Source of the DNA: an uncultured Prevotellaceae bacterium
Lineage (GTDB): Bacteria; Bacteroidota; Bacteroidia; Bacteroidales; Bacteroidaceae
Direction: 5' to 3'
Length of the DNA stretch: 64,000 bases
Assembly (NCBI GenBank): GCA_947167515.1
Contig: CAMVIM010000003.1
Coordinates: 116,590-180,589, forward strand
This document shows, piece by piece, positions 37,038-44,984 of the stretch. The position numbers and the translations under genes were made by a program. Each line of letters opens with the position of its first letter. Within the stretch, counting starts at the first letter, position 1. A model generated the notes under the pieces. The model saw nothing but the letters and a program-made list of their open reading frames with translations. It did no database searches and was not told the origin of the DNA.

Positions 37038-37688
37038 CTATTCAAGTCCCTCATCTCCCAATTTCTTCAAGGGTTCTTTCTCCATCTTCTCCCATTTCTC
37101 CTTCTTCTTCACCTCCTCGAAAGCGTTGTCCTCAATCGTCTGGCGTTTCCATGTCAGGTAGTTCTCGCTCACGGTGGTCATCTCGCCCGTGTTGCGCGAC
37201 ATCTCTGTGCACTCCTTGCCAATCAGATAGAAGTCACCGTTCTGAAAACGGAAGGTGTAAGTGGTTTGGCTGGTGCCGTAAGAACCTGCGCTGGCGAAGT
37301 GGTCGGGGCTGATATTGAGCGTGCCACGTTCGGTGATTTCGATGCTCACATCCACGCTTGTCCATTCGCTGTCTGGCTCAAACATATCCTCGTATTGCTT
37401 CCATTGCTTGAAGCCACCTTCAGACTGACCAAAGTAGATGGCGAGAATGTACGGGTTGAAGTTGTACTCGTAACCATCATCACGGGTTTGCATGTTCTCC
37501 TTGAAGTTAGGTTTGGCAAGCACCACGAGATCCTTGATGCCGTCCTTGTTCAAGTCGCCTTCTGCCTCTGAATGTTCCCAACCTTTTGGCACAATCTGCT
37601 CTGCTGATGTACCTTGCTGCTTCAATGCTTGTGCGTTCATGCCGAGGGCACACGCACACAAGATGAGTGAAAATACAATCTTTTTCAT
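37038..37688 (-). CDS. Exported FG-GAP-like protein
   Basis: A 216-residue exported protein with signal peptide MKKIVFSLILCACALGMNAQA. Near residue 45, EGDLNKDGIKDLVVLAKPN is a D-x-[DN]-x-DG calcium-binding, FG-GAP-like element as found in beta-propeller repeats, but only one is present. The C-terminus is a charged coil (EEVKKKEKWEKMEKEPLKKLGDEGLE). The function is unknown. It is 21 bases downstream of the YARHG gene on the same strand, so the two are probably one operon. Confidence 0.75.
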   Translation of the reverse strand: MKKIVFSLILCACALGMNAQALKQQGTSAEQIVPKGWEHSEAEGDLNKDGIKDLVVLAKPNFKENMQTRDDGYEYNFNPYILAIYFGQSEGGFKQWKQYEDMFEPDSEWTSVDVSIEITERGTLNISPDHFASAGSYGTSQTTYTFRFQNGDFYLIGKECTEMSRNTGEMTTVSENYLTWKRQTIEDNAFEEVKKKEKWEKMEKEPLKKLGDEGLE

Positions 37689-37709
37689 ATTGTGTAGATG
37701 ATTGATGGG

Positions 37710-38363
37710 TTATCTTTCCGCCTCCTCACTCTTGATGAGTTCGAGGTTGACCTGTTCGATGATGTTGAGTTTGATGGTGCTGTTGTCATCAACAGGCTTG
37801 TACCAACGATACTTGCCGAAGTACTCCTGCAGGTCTTTCGACGTGAAGCGATAGCCGTGATTGGCAAGAATACGGTTGCGCATCAGACGCAAATCCGCTT
37901 TAGAAATGCCATCAAGATAGGGACGGTTCAGCACAAGAGTACCAGCATTCTCAGGTTCCTCTTGTTGCATCATCTGCTGCATCATGACACAGTTGTCGTA
38001 TGAGTTGCGTGTCAAATCCATCGTCCACACCACCTCGCCATTGCTGGGTTTGCGGAATGCAAGGAGTTTCCTTTCTCCATGATGGATGTACTGCACTCGC
38101 CCTCCCCATTGACTTCCAAAGGGAGGTTCGTCTGCCTGCCGACTGGGTTGCAGGGTGTATTCACCTTCCTTCCCATCTACCTTCTCAAGGGTCAGTTCGT
38201 TGTCTTCGTTACTGGTCATATAGACGTATTTCCCCATCCGCACTTCCTGTACGGTGTAGAGTGATATACCATCGAAGAACTTGTCGCCCTTCTTGATGGT
38301 CTGAGCCTGTATGCCACAGAGCGCACACGCCCATAGAATGATAGTCAAAAGTGTTGCCCGCAT
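37710..38363 (-). CDS. Exported YARHG-domain protein
   Basis: A 217-residue exported protein. Signal peptide MRATLLTIILWACALCGIQAQ. The C-terminal ~65 residues form a YARHG domain: SKADLRLMRNRILANHGYRFTSKDLQEYFGKYRWYKPVDDN, where RNxILAxHGYxFxSxxLxxYFxxxxWY is the diagnostic pattern. The N-terminal part is beta-rich and unrecognised. YARHG domains are extracellular and thought to bind peptidoglycan or other cell-wall ligands. It leads a two-gene operon with its own -7 box. Confidence 0.85.
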   Translation of the reverse strand: MRATLLTIILWACALCGIQAQTIKKGDKFFDGISLYTVQEVRMGKYVYMTSNEDNELTLEKVDGKEGEYTLQPSRQADEPPFGSQWGGRVQYIHHGERKLLAFRKPSNGEVVWTMDLTRNSYDNCVMMQQMMQQEEPENAGTLVLNRPYLDGISKADLRLMRNRILANHGYRFTSKDLQEYFGKYRWYKPVDDNSTIKLNIIEQVNLELIKSEEAER

Positions 38364-38399
38364 CTTTTTAGGTTATTTATGATTAGTAATTCGATGGGG

Positions 38400-38407
38400 C
38401 AAAGGTA
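38400..38407 (-). promoter_or_regulatory. -7 box of the YARHG gene
   Basis: The minus strand reads TACCTTTG, matching TAnnTTTG, 37 bases ahead of the start codon. Confidence 0.6.
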
Positions 38408-38447
38408 CAAAAATAGAGGAAAATGTAAAACAAACCAAGTGAAAAAA

Positions 38448-39218
38448 TCACTTTTCCCAGAATTTCCACGAAGCAATGGCTTGTAAATGTAACATTTCCA
38501 ACCCGTTTTTCACCGTTGCACCCTGTTCAGCACCTTTCTTCATGAAGAGCGTTTCGAGGGGGTTGTACACCAAGTCATACAAAAGGTTGTTCTCGTTCAT
38601 GGCTTCGTAGGGCAGGGCAGGGCATTCATCCACATGCGGATACATGCCGACGGGCGAGCAGTTGACAATGACAGGGTATGTCTGCAGGGTTTCGGGTGTG
38701 ATGTCATCGTAGGTGAAGACCCTCTCTGTCCTTCGGACATCTCCCCCTTTATGGGGAGAACCATCCGGCTTGTGCCGGCTGACAAAGGCTGTTTCCATCC
38801 CCAACTTCTCTTCCAATCCATAGCGAATGGCCTTCGAAGCACCGCCAGTTCCCAAGATGAGTGCCTTCTTGTGATGCGGTTTTAGTAATGGGCGAATGCT
38901 GTTGACAAAGCCAATCACATCGCTGTTGAAACCAGTCAGATGTCCGTCTCTCACTCTCACAACATTGACGGCTCCTATAGCCGAAGCCTCTTCGCTGATG
39001 TTGTGTAAATACTGCATCACCTGCTGCTTATAAGGAATCGTTACGTTCAACCCTCTCAACTCAGGGTTGTTCTTGATAATCTCAGGAAACTCCTCGATGC
39101 TTGGAATTTCAAAGTTCAAATATTGTGCATCAATCCCCTCCTTCTCAAATTTCTCCGTGAAGAACTTGCGAGAGAACGAATGTCCTAATGGGTAACCAAT
39201 CAATCCGTAAGTAGTCAT
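38448..39218 (-). CDS. aroE: Shikimate dehydrogenase
   Basis: Reduces 3-dehydroshikimate with NADPH in chorismate synthesis. 256 residues. MTTYGLIGYPLGHSFSRKFF is the substrate Ser-x-Ser/Thr region, LNVTIPYKQQVM carries the catalytic Lys, GFNSDVIGF the catalytic Asp, and ILGTGGASKAIRYGLE the NADP loop. About residues 151-165 (PDGSPHKGGDVRRTERVF) exceed the usual VSRxxxxxTYDD spacing. This extra stretch is coded by a palindromic repeat (38722-38766). Last gene of the phoH-purC-menG-RAYT-aroE run. Confidence 0.93.
   Translation of the reverse strand: MTTYGLIGYPLGHSFSRKFFTEKFEKEGIDAQYLNFEIPSIEEFPEIIKNNPELRGLNVTIPYKQQVMQYLHNISEEASAIGAVNVVRVRDGHLTGFNSDVIGFVNSIRPLLKPHHKKALILGTGGASKAIRYGLEEKLGMETAFVSRHKPDGSPHKGGDVRRTERVFTYDDITPETLQTYPVIVNCSPVGMYPHVDECPALPYEAMNENNLLYDLVYNPLETLFMKKGAEQGATVKNGLEMLHLQAIASWKFWEK
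38722..38766. repeat. Palindromic repeat inside aroE
   Basis: CCTCTCTGTCCTTCGGACAT followed by CTCCCCCTTTATGGGGAG is a dispersed GC-rich element. It is in frame and lengthens AroE by about 14 residues between the nucleotide-binding strands. Confidence 0.65.
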
Positions 39219-39245
39219 GTTTCAGTTGTTTTTGTTTATTGTGTC

Positions 39246-40505
39246 TTATTGTGCTTTCCACCATGAGTCTTTCGTGCGGCACAATGCCTGAACAATACAG
39301 TTCATGGTTTTGCATTCTGCCACAGAGATGGGTTCGTGGGTATGTCGATAGATGTAACGCCATGGGGTGACGATGAGCAGTTTGTTGGTGGCACAGAGTT
39401 CTATGCGTCGCTCCGAGGGGTGGTAGAGGTCTGGCAGGCCATTGTCTTCGATGGTGATGACAGGGAACCCTTGTTGGATGGCTGTGTCAATAATTTCTTG
39501 TTCGCCTTTAGCTATGCGGGCAGAGACGAGGATGGCTCCTTCGGATGCAGCTGTAAGGCATCGCTGTTTCTGCAGGGTGAAGGAGGCTTTGTCCTTTCTA
39601 TGGCAGACGACTGGGAGCAAGCGGCATTGCAGTAATTGGCGGTTGCCGTAGCTGTCGCAGGTTACCATCCCATCGTTAATGAGCAGCCGATTTTGGATGT
39701 CTTCCCATTTGTCTTCATCGAAGAGGGGTGTGCCGCATTCGCGCTGCAAGTAACCCTTGAGGGCTGGAAGCTTGAGGGCGGTGCCGATGCCGCCTCGTTG
39801 TGGGCTTTGGAGGTCGCGATTACTGGTGCGCATGAGGCGGCTGCGCGGGTTGTTGTGGATGTAGTGGCGTTGGGTTTCGAGTTGGCCTGGTTGCAGCGGC
39901 ATCACATCGACATAGCCGTAGGCGAAGAGGGGTGGGCGGTTGGTGGTGCCAGAGGAGGGAACTTTGAACCCATGTGGGTAAACCGCATGGCGCAAGGGGC
40001 TTGTGCTTTCCGCCCTTGCGTCAGCAGGTTTGCCCTGCTGCCCATCGTTGGTTATGCCCTGCTGCCCATTGGCTGTTCTGTCTTCCTGCTCATTGGCGGT
40101 CATGCCGGTCATTTCCCAATAGCGGCGGTTGCAGCCTTTCTTGAAACCAGCGATAACTTGCCCCAGGTGGGTCTCTCTTCCATTTCGACTGATGATGCTA
40201 TTGTGCACCACGAGGATGAAGTGTAAATGTTCGGGCATCACCACATAATCCTGCACCTCAATCATGGGATAGTGTGCCGTGATGCTTTTCGTTAGTTCCT
40301 CTTCCACCATCTTTCCGATAGCAGTCAGTTCCACCCTTGGTGCATTTGCATCGCCATCAGGCTGGTCAAGATTTCCTACCACCTGTCCCAACGGATGCCA
40401 TTGTCGTTCTGCCACATTGATGGTGATGTGGTAAGCACCAGGCAAACGGTAGTTCTTCTTCTGGCATCGCTTCCCCATGCGGTGTGTCTCATTCGGTTCG
40501 CTCAT
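39246..40505 (-). CDS. RAYT-like (REP-associated tyrosine) transposase with C-terminal extension
   Basis: A 419-residue protein. The N-terminal ~230 residues are a Y1/HUH nuclease of the IS200/RAYT type: GAYHITINVAERQWHPLG, then VQDYVVMPEHLHFILVV gives the HxH pair (HLH), and TQRHYIHNNPRSRL the Tyr and NNP motif. A low-complexity insert rich in Gln and Gly (ANGQQGITNDGQQGKPADAR) sits between them. About residues 300-400 form a second domain: GAILVSARIAKGEQEIIDTAIQQGFPVITIEDNGL and CATNKLLIVTPW recall the DprA/SLOG Rossmann fold. I start at 40505 because that avoids overlap with menG. It interrupts the phoH-purC-menG-aroE run. RAYTs are thought to spread palindromic REP sequences. Confidence 0.8.
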   Translation of the reverse strand: MSEPNETHRMGKRCQKKNYRLPGAYHITINVAERQWHPLGQVVGNLDQPDGDANAPRVELTAIGKMVEEELTKSITAHYPMIEVQDYVVMPEHLHFILVVHNSIISRNGRETHLGQVIAGFKKGCNRRYWEMTGMTANEQEDRTANGQQGITNDGQQGKPADARAESTSPLRHAVYPHGFKVPSSGTTNRPPLFAYGYVDVMPLQPGQLETQRHYIHNNPRSRLMRTSNRDLQSPQRGGIGTALKLPALKGYLQRECGTPLFDEDKWEDIQNRLLINDGMVTCDSYGNRQLLQCRLLPVVCHRKDKASFTLQKQRCLTAASEGAILVSARIAKGEQEIIDTAIQQGFPVITIEDNGLPDLYHPSERRIELCATNKLLIVTPWRYIYRHTHEPISVAECKTMNCIVQALCRTKDSWWKAQ

Positions 40506-40512
40506 GGCTTCA

Positions 40513-41253
40513 CTATTTTTCTGCGGTGTAAAGGATGCACATGCCAAAGGCAAGGCGTTTGAAGTTCACGTTGTGGAATCCAGCTTGCTGGATGATGCTC
40601 TGCATGCGTTCCGCTTGGGGCACGGCATCCATCGTTTCGGGCAGATAGGAATAAGCGGTGTTGTCCTTAGAGAAGAGTTTTCCCAACACGGGCATTACCC
40701 CCTTTTTATATAGCCAGAAAAATTGCTTCATGGGAAACGAGACAGGGGTGCAGAGATCTACAACAGATAAGTGTCCGTCCTCTTTCAGCACTCGGTGCAT
40801 CTCCTTCAAACACTCGTCGAGGTTCTGGAAGTTTCTTAACGCAAAAGCAGAAATGACGGCATCGAAAGAATTTGTTTCAAAGGACATCTTCGCACAATCT
40901 TCATTCTGAAATGTGATGATGTCGGAAAGTCGCAACTTCGCCACTTTCTCCCTGCCTATCTGCATCATCCCCTCGCTGATGTCACACCCCACGATGCGTT
41001 GGGGATGCAGTTTTTTTGTAGCAAGGATAGCGAAGTCGCCAGTGCCTGTGGCAATGTCGAGTACGCTATCCGTGCTGGTTCTGTTTTTGAGCAGGAAGTC
41101 AATGGCGTTGTTCCTCCAGATACGGTCAACACCAAAGCTGAGGGTGTGGTTCAGCGTGTCGTAAGAATGGGCGATGTTGTCAAACATCTGCTCCACCTGC
41201 TCACGTTTCGTCCCTTCTTCGCCGTATGGCTTTATCTGCTCTTGCTTGTACAC
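40513..41253 (-). CDS. menG: Demethylmenaquinone methyltransferase
   Basis: Last methylation in menaquinone synthesis, SAM-dependent, at the membrane face. 246 residues. MFDNIAHSYDTLNHTLSFGVDRIWR is the N-terminal family signature, SVLDIATGTGDFAILATK is motif I near residue 65, and SFDAVISAFALRNFQNLDECLKEMHRVLKEDG completes the SAM fold. Menaquinone fits anaerobic Bacteroidales respiration with fumarate. It directly abuts purC. Confidence 0.94.
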   Translation of the reverse strand: MYKQEQIKPYGEEGTKREQVEQMFDNIAHSYDTLNHTLSFGVDRIWRNNAIDFLLKNRTSTDSVLDIATGTGDFAILATKKLHPQRIVGCDISEGMMQIGREKVAKLRLSDIITFQNEDCAKMSFETNSFDAVISAFALRNFQNLDECLKEMHRVLKEDGHLSVVDLCTPVSFPMKQFFWLYKKGVMPVLGKLFSKDNTAYSYLPETMDAVPQAERMQSIIQQAGFHNVNFKRLAFGMCILYTAEK

Positions 41254-42201
41254 TTATTTACTTGCTAAATAAGCATTTACATTCTTTTCGATACGTTTTG
41301 CGATGTCCTCATCGCCTTCTGCTTTCACAAACTTCTCGCCGATAATATGCTCATACAGTTCGATGTATCTGTCGCTCACCGACTCAGCATACTCGTCCGT
41401 GATTTCGGGCATCACCTGTCCGGGTTGGTTCATGAAGTTGTGGTCGATGAGCCACTGGCGCACAAACTCCTTCGAGAGTTGCTTCTGAGGTTCACCCTTC
41501 GCAAACTTCTCTTCGTAGCCATCTGCGTAGAAGTAACGTGAAGAGTCGGGTGTGTGTACCTCGTCAATCAGATACACCTTGCCGTCGCGCTTGCCAAACT
41601 CATACTTCGTGTCCACAAGAATCAGTCCTTTCTCGGCGGCAATCTTTGTGCCCAGTTCGAAGAGTGCATAAGTGTATTTCTCCATCACCTCATAGTCCTC
41701 CTTGCTCACAAGGCCTTGTGCGATGATTTCCTCCTTCGAGATGTTCTCGTCGTGACCTTCATCAGCCTTCGTGGTGGGAGTGATGATGGGCTTGGGAAAT
41801 TTCTGGTTCTCCTTCATGCCTTCAGGCAATGTGATGCCACAAAGGGTGCGGTTGCCAGCCTTATACTCTCTCCATGCAGAACCAGTCAGGTAACCACGGA
41901 TAATCATTTCCACGCGGAAACCCTCACACTTCAAACCCACCGTCACCATGGGGTCGGGAGTAGCCAATTTCCAGTTAGGCACAATGTCAGCGCTGGCATC
42001 GAGGAACTTCGCTGCAATCTGATTCAGCACCTGTCCCTTGAAAGGAATGCCCTTGGGCAGCACCACGTCGAATGCAGAGATGCGGTCAGTAGCGACCATC
42101 ACCATGAGGTCGTCGTTGATGTTGTACACGTCACGGACTTTGCCGTGATAAACTTCCTTCTGTCCAGGGAAGTTGAAATCAGTTCTTGTTAAAGAGTTCA
42201 T
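41254..42201 (-). CDS. purC: Phosphoribosylaminoimidazole-succinocarboxamide synthase
   Basis: SAICAR synthase of purine synthesis: joins CAIR and Asp with ATP. 315 residues from the ATG at 42201, the longer form. I prefer this start because [63 protein letters not shown] is the typical N-terminus. [27 protein letters not shown] and [30 protein letters not shown] complete the fold. The start lies inside the end of phoH (about 23 bases overlap) and the stop abuts menG. Confidence 0.95.
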   Translation of the reverse strand: MNSLTRTDFNFPGQKEVYHGKVRDVYNINDDLMVMVATDRISAFDVVLPKGIPFKGQVLNQIAAKFLDASADIVPNWKLATPDPMVTVGLKCEGFRVEMIIRGYLTGSAWREYKAGNRTLCGITLPEGMKENQKFPKPIITPTTKADEGHDENISKEEIIAQGLVSKEDYEVMEKYTYALFELGTKIAAEKGLILVDTKYEFGKRDGKVYLIDEVHTPDSSRYFYADGYEEKFAKGEPQKQLSKEFVRQWLIDHNFMNQPGQVMPEITDEYAESVSDRYIELYEHIIGEKFVKAEGDEDIAKRIEKNVNAYLASK

Positions 42202-43153
42202 ATTGTTCAATTTTAGAAATGTCATATTTGCGGTAAGCATCCACAATGCGGGTCACCAGACGATGGCGCACAATGTCGCGTTCGTCCATGTAGATGAAGC
42301 TGATGCCCTTCACGTCCTTCAGCACCTCGGTCGCCTCTTTCAAACCGCTCTTCACGTTGCGTGGCAGGTCAATCTGCGTCAAGTCACCCGTGATAATCAT
42401 CTTTGTGTTTTGTCCCATACGTGTCAGGAACATCTTGATTTGCTGTGTGGTCGTGTTTTGTGCCTCATCGAGGATGACCACCGCATCGTTCAGTGTCCGT
42501 CCGCGCATGAAAGCGAGTGGGGCAATCTGAATCACGTTCTGCTCCATGTATTCCGTGAGTTTCTGTGCAGGAATCATGTCTTGCAAGGCGTCATAGAGCG
42601 GTTGCAGATAGGGGTCAATTTTCTCACGCATATCGCCGGGCAGAAATCCCAGTTTCTCGCCAGCTTCCACGGCCGGACGGGAAAGGATAATTTTCCGTAT
42701 CTCCTTGTTCTTTAAAGCCCTCACCGCCAGGGCAATGGATACATACGTCTTTCCCGAACCTGCAGGACCGATGGCAAAGAGCATGTCATTCTCGTAGTAG
42801 GCATTTACCAGTGTGGTCTGATTATCCGAACGGGGCGCAATCGGCTTGCCCGTGATGCTGTAGCAGATGGCGGTACCGTCCGCAGCATGCCCGGTCGGGT
42901 GCTCCCCCTTCACAATCTGAAGAATCGTCTCCTCGTTCAGCGAGTTGTATTTCGCACAATGCTCCTGCATCTTGGCAATGTTCTCCTCAAAGGCACACAT
43001 CTCCTCCTCGTCGCCCATCACCTTCACGATGTTGCCACGCGCCACAATCCTCAATTTGGGGTAGAGTGCCTTAATCATCTGCAAATGAACATTGTTCACC
43101 CCGTAGAACGTCACGAGGTCAATGTCCTCCAAAACTATATGCTTCTCAATCAT
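42179..43153 (-). CDS. PhoH-like ATPase
   Basis: A 324-residue P-loop protein of the PhoH family. I use the ATG at 43153 since it starts the conserved [21 protein letters not shown] region; upstream frames cross the promoter. Walker A is [23 protein letters not shown] near residue 132 and Walker [26 protein letters not shown] near 225. PhoH proteins are linked to RNA metabolism and ribosome maturation. First gene of the phoH-purC-menG-RAYT-aroE run. Confidence 0.9.
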   Translation of the reverse strand: MIEKHIVLEDIDLVTFYGVNNVHLQMIKALYPKLRIVARGNIVKVMGDEEEMCAFEENIAKMQEHCAKYNSLNEETILQIVKGEHPTGHAADGTAICYSITGKPIAPRSDNQTTLVNAYYENDMLFAIGPAGSGKTYVSIALAVRALKNKEIRKIILSRPAVEAGEKLGFLPGDMREKIDPYLQPLYDALQDMIPAQKLTEYMEQNVIQIAPLAFMRGRTLNDAVVILDEAQNTTTQQIKMFLTRMGQNTKMIITGDLTQIDLPRNVKSGLKEATEVLKDVKGISFIYMDERDIVRHRLVTRIVDAYRKYDISKIEQYELFNKN

Positions 43154-43156
43154 GCC

Positions 43157-43195
43157 ACAAAGGTACGAATAAGTGAGGGAACATACAAATATATT
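43157..43195 (-). promoter_or_regulatory. Promoter region of phoH
   Basis: Two -7-like boxes on the minus strand: TACCTTTG directly ahead of the ATG (which would give a leaderless message) and TATATTTG about 30 bases further up, which gives a normal leader. Confidence 0.5.
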
Positions 43196-43404
43196 TGTGT
43201 TTTTCCGAACGAAGAGCCTTCGGTGTGGCCAAAGTGCAACTAAAATGTGACATGTGGAGTGCTTTGGATGCAAAGGACGCGACATCTTTGGACATACTTC
43301 TTCCGTGAGCGGAGAGGGGTACCTCGCATCTGGCTGTGCTATCTCTGGAGTTTCCTCTTCAGGGGAAAGATGTATGTGTCAGAACAGGTGCTTCAACAAC
43401 CTCA

Positions 43405-43475
43405 AAACCGACGTCCCGGACATCGGTCAACCGACATCGGGGACATCGGTCGACCGACATCGGGGACGTCGGTTT
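43405..43475. repeat. 71-bp palindromic repeat, copy 1
   Basis: Ends are inverted (AAACCGACGTCCC / GGGGACGTCGGTTT), with internal GACATCGGGGACATCGG units. Copy 2 of the same length lies at 63259-63329. It sits between queF and phoH, within the ~340-base gap 43154-43496, which otherwise holds no gene. Confidence 0.75.
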
Positions 43476-43496
43476 AGGGGTGCTTGAACAGAGTGT

Positions 43497-43964
43497 TTAC
43501 TTCAAACCGTGGTTCATCAGCCGGTAGTTCGCCATTTCCTCATACTTGGTGCCTGGACGGCCATAGTTGGCGTAAGGATAGATGCTGATGCCTCCACGCG
43601 GAGTGAAGATACCCGTCACTTCAATATATTTCGGATCCATCAGGCGGATGAGGTCTTTCATGATGATGTTGACGCAATCCTCATGGAAGTCACCATGATT
43701 GCGGAACGAGAAAAGGTAAAGCTTCAGCGACTTGCTCTCCACCATGCGTTGGTCGGGCAGGTAGCAGATACGGATTTCTGCAAAGTCGGGTTGACCCGTG
43801 ATGGGGCAGAGCGAGGTGAACTCTGGACAGTTGAACTGCACCCAATAGTCGTTTTCGGGATGCTTGTTCTGAAAGCTCTCCAGCACTTCTGGAGCATAGT
43901 CTTGACGGTATTCGGTCTTTTTGCCGAGGGCTTGCAAGCCTTCTTGTTCGCGTTGGGTGCTCAT
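43497..43964 (-). CDS. queF: NADPH-dependent 7-cyano-7-deazaguanine reductase
   Basis: Reduces preQ0 to preQ1, the queuosine precursor, in the cytoplasm. 155 residues, the short unimodular type. [19 protein letters not shown] supplies the catalytic Cys, [31 protein letters not shown] the ESKSLK signature and the QueF block. It starts two bases behind the transporter gene, so the pair is an operon under the preQ1-like aptamers. Confidence 0.95.
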   Translation of the reverse strand: MSTQREQEGLQALGKKTEYRQDYAPEVLESFQNKHPENDYWVQFNCPEFTSLCPITGQPDFAEIRICYLPDQRMVESKSLKLYLFSFRNHGDFHEDCVNIIMKDLIRLMDPKYIEVTGIFTPRGGISIYPYANYGRPGTKYEEMANYRLMNHGLK

Positions 43965-43966
43965 GA

Positions 43967-44695
43967 TTATATTTCTTGGATGTTAAATGCGTTGTAACTG
44001 ATTCCGTCGTCATAGACATCTTCACCTTCGAATCGTTTGACGAACTTGACCACCTGGATGGTGATGGGCAGCACGATGATCTCGTAGAGGGTCTTGGCCA
44101 CCACCTGTGTGAGCATCAGCTGAATCATGATTTCAAGAGGAAGTTGCGGTTCGCCCATAAAGAAGTATGGTAAGATGTAGAAGGCCAGGGGGAAGAAGAT
44201 GAGGCTGTCGGCACCTTCACCAATGAGGGTGGAGAAAATGGCGCGCATGGAGAAATAATAGTCGAAGTGACCCTTGTTGCGGTCAGCCATCTTCATCTTG
44301 CTCATGACGAGTGCATTGAGGAAAGAGCCGACGATGAAGGCCAATAAACTGGCGATGGCCACTTGGGGGGCGAAAGCAAACACCTGCTTGAAGGCTTCGT
44401 CGCTACCTTCCACGGCGGCTGGGAGCGAACACGCGATGCCTCCCAAAGTCACGACGAAGAAGTTCATGATGAACCCCAGCCAGATGATGAGTCGGGCTTT
44501 GCGGAAGCCCCACACTTCGGCGATGACGTCGTTGAGAATGTAGGAGATGGGAAACACGAGGAAACCACAAGTGAGGGTGATAGGACCCCAAGCACGGAAT
44601 ACTTTGGTTTCAAGAAGGTTTGATGCCACAAGGCAAATACAGAACACGATTCCTGCAATCATGAAGGAAACGCTCACTTGCTTTCTTCTTTTCAT
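43967..44695 (-). CDS. Queuosine precursor transporter (VUT/YhhQ family)
   Basis: A 242-residue inner-membrane carrier for preQ0/preQ1-type precursors (formerly vitamin-uptake-like, VUT_1). About six hydrophobic segments are visible, starting at [60 protein letters not shown]; the NLLETK and [16 protein letters not shown] blocks are diagnostic. Coupled tightly to queF. The start codon lies eight bases past the tail of the last preQ1-like aptamer. Confidence 0.92.
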   Translation of the reverse strand: MKRRKQVSVSFMIAGIVFCICLVASNLLETKVFRAWGPITLTCGFLVFPISYILNDVIAEVWGFRKARLIIWLGFIMNFFVVTLGGIACSLPAAVEGSDEAFKQVFAFAPQVAIASLLAFIVGSFLNALVMSKMKMADRNKGHFDYYFSMRAIFSTLIGEGADSLIFFPLAFYILPYFFMGEPQLPLEIMIQLMLTQVVAKTLYEIIVLPITIQVVKFVKRFEGEDVYDDGISYNAFNIQEI

Positions 44696-44702
44696 TTTTT
44701 TT

Positions 44703-44733
44703 CTTGTTTTTTACGAGGTGGTCAAGCACTCGC
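44703..44733 (-). promoter_or_regulatory. preQ1-I-like aptamer 3 (nearest the start codon)
   Basis: The minus strand reads CGAG, then loop CUUG-ACCAC, then CUCG, an A-rich tail UAAAAAA and CAAG. Stem CGAG/CUCG forms P1, and loop CUUG pairs with tail CAAG as in the preQ1-I pseudoknot. The tail lies eight bases before the transporter ATG, so ligand binding can hide the translation start. Confidence 0.8.
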
Positions 44734-44764
44734 TGGTTTTTTACGTGGTTATCTGGTACACGCC
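44733..44764 (-). promoter_or_regulatory. preQ1-I-like aptamer 2 (middle)
   Basis: Same frame as its neighbours: stem CGUG/CACG, loop with CCAG, A-run, tail CCAG. P1 covaries with units 1 and 3 (GAG/CUC to GUG/CAC). The loop-tail pairing does not hold here (CCAG against CCAG), so this unit may be degenerate or fold differently. Confidence 0.65.
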
Positions 44765-44792
44765 TGTTTTTTCGAGGTGGTCAGGCACTCGG
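44763..44792 (-). promoter_or_regulatory. preQ1-I-like aptamer 1 (5'-most)
   Basis: Stem CGAG/CUCG, loop CCUG-ACCAC, AAAAAA, tail CAGG. Loop CCUG pairs with tail CAGG. Relative to unit 3 the loop and tail have both changed (CUUG/CAAG), a compensatory pair that supports the pseudoknot. Confidence 0.8.
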
Positions 44793-44809
44793 ATTTTGAA
44801 AATCGGGTG

Positions 44810-44817
44810 CAAAGGTA
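44810..44817 (-). promoter_or_regulatory. -7 box of the queuosine operon
   Basis: The minus strand reads TACCTTTG. Transcription would begin about 10 bases before the first aptamer, leaving a ~110-base leader made almost entirely of the three units. Confidence 0.65.
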
Positions 44818-44921
44818 CGACTTTATGCTGAAATGACCAAAAGAAAAGCCTCCTTTTTGGCAGAACGACTGAAATGAAGAAAAAAGAAAGGAAAAGATTT
44901 TGTGCATAAGGATAGAATGCC

Positions 44922-44929
44922 TATCTTTG
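44922..44929 (+). promoter_or_regulatory. -7 box of the GT2/SpoIID/AmpG-like operon
   Basis: TATCTTTG matches TAnnTTTG and lies 55 bases ahead of the ATG at 44985. Confidence 0.65.
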
Positions 44930-44984
44930 CACATCACATGTGTTAATTTTAGAATTCTTTCACTACTGCGATTAGAGAATAAAT

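Noticed and set aside
44703..44792. Three 30-base direct repeats resembling a CRISPR fragment
   Set aside because: There are no spacers between the units, and the repeats fold as preQ1-I-like aptamers in front of queuosine genes.
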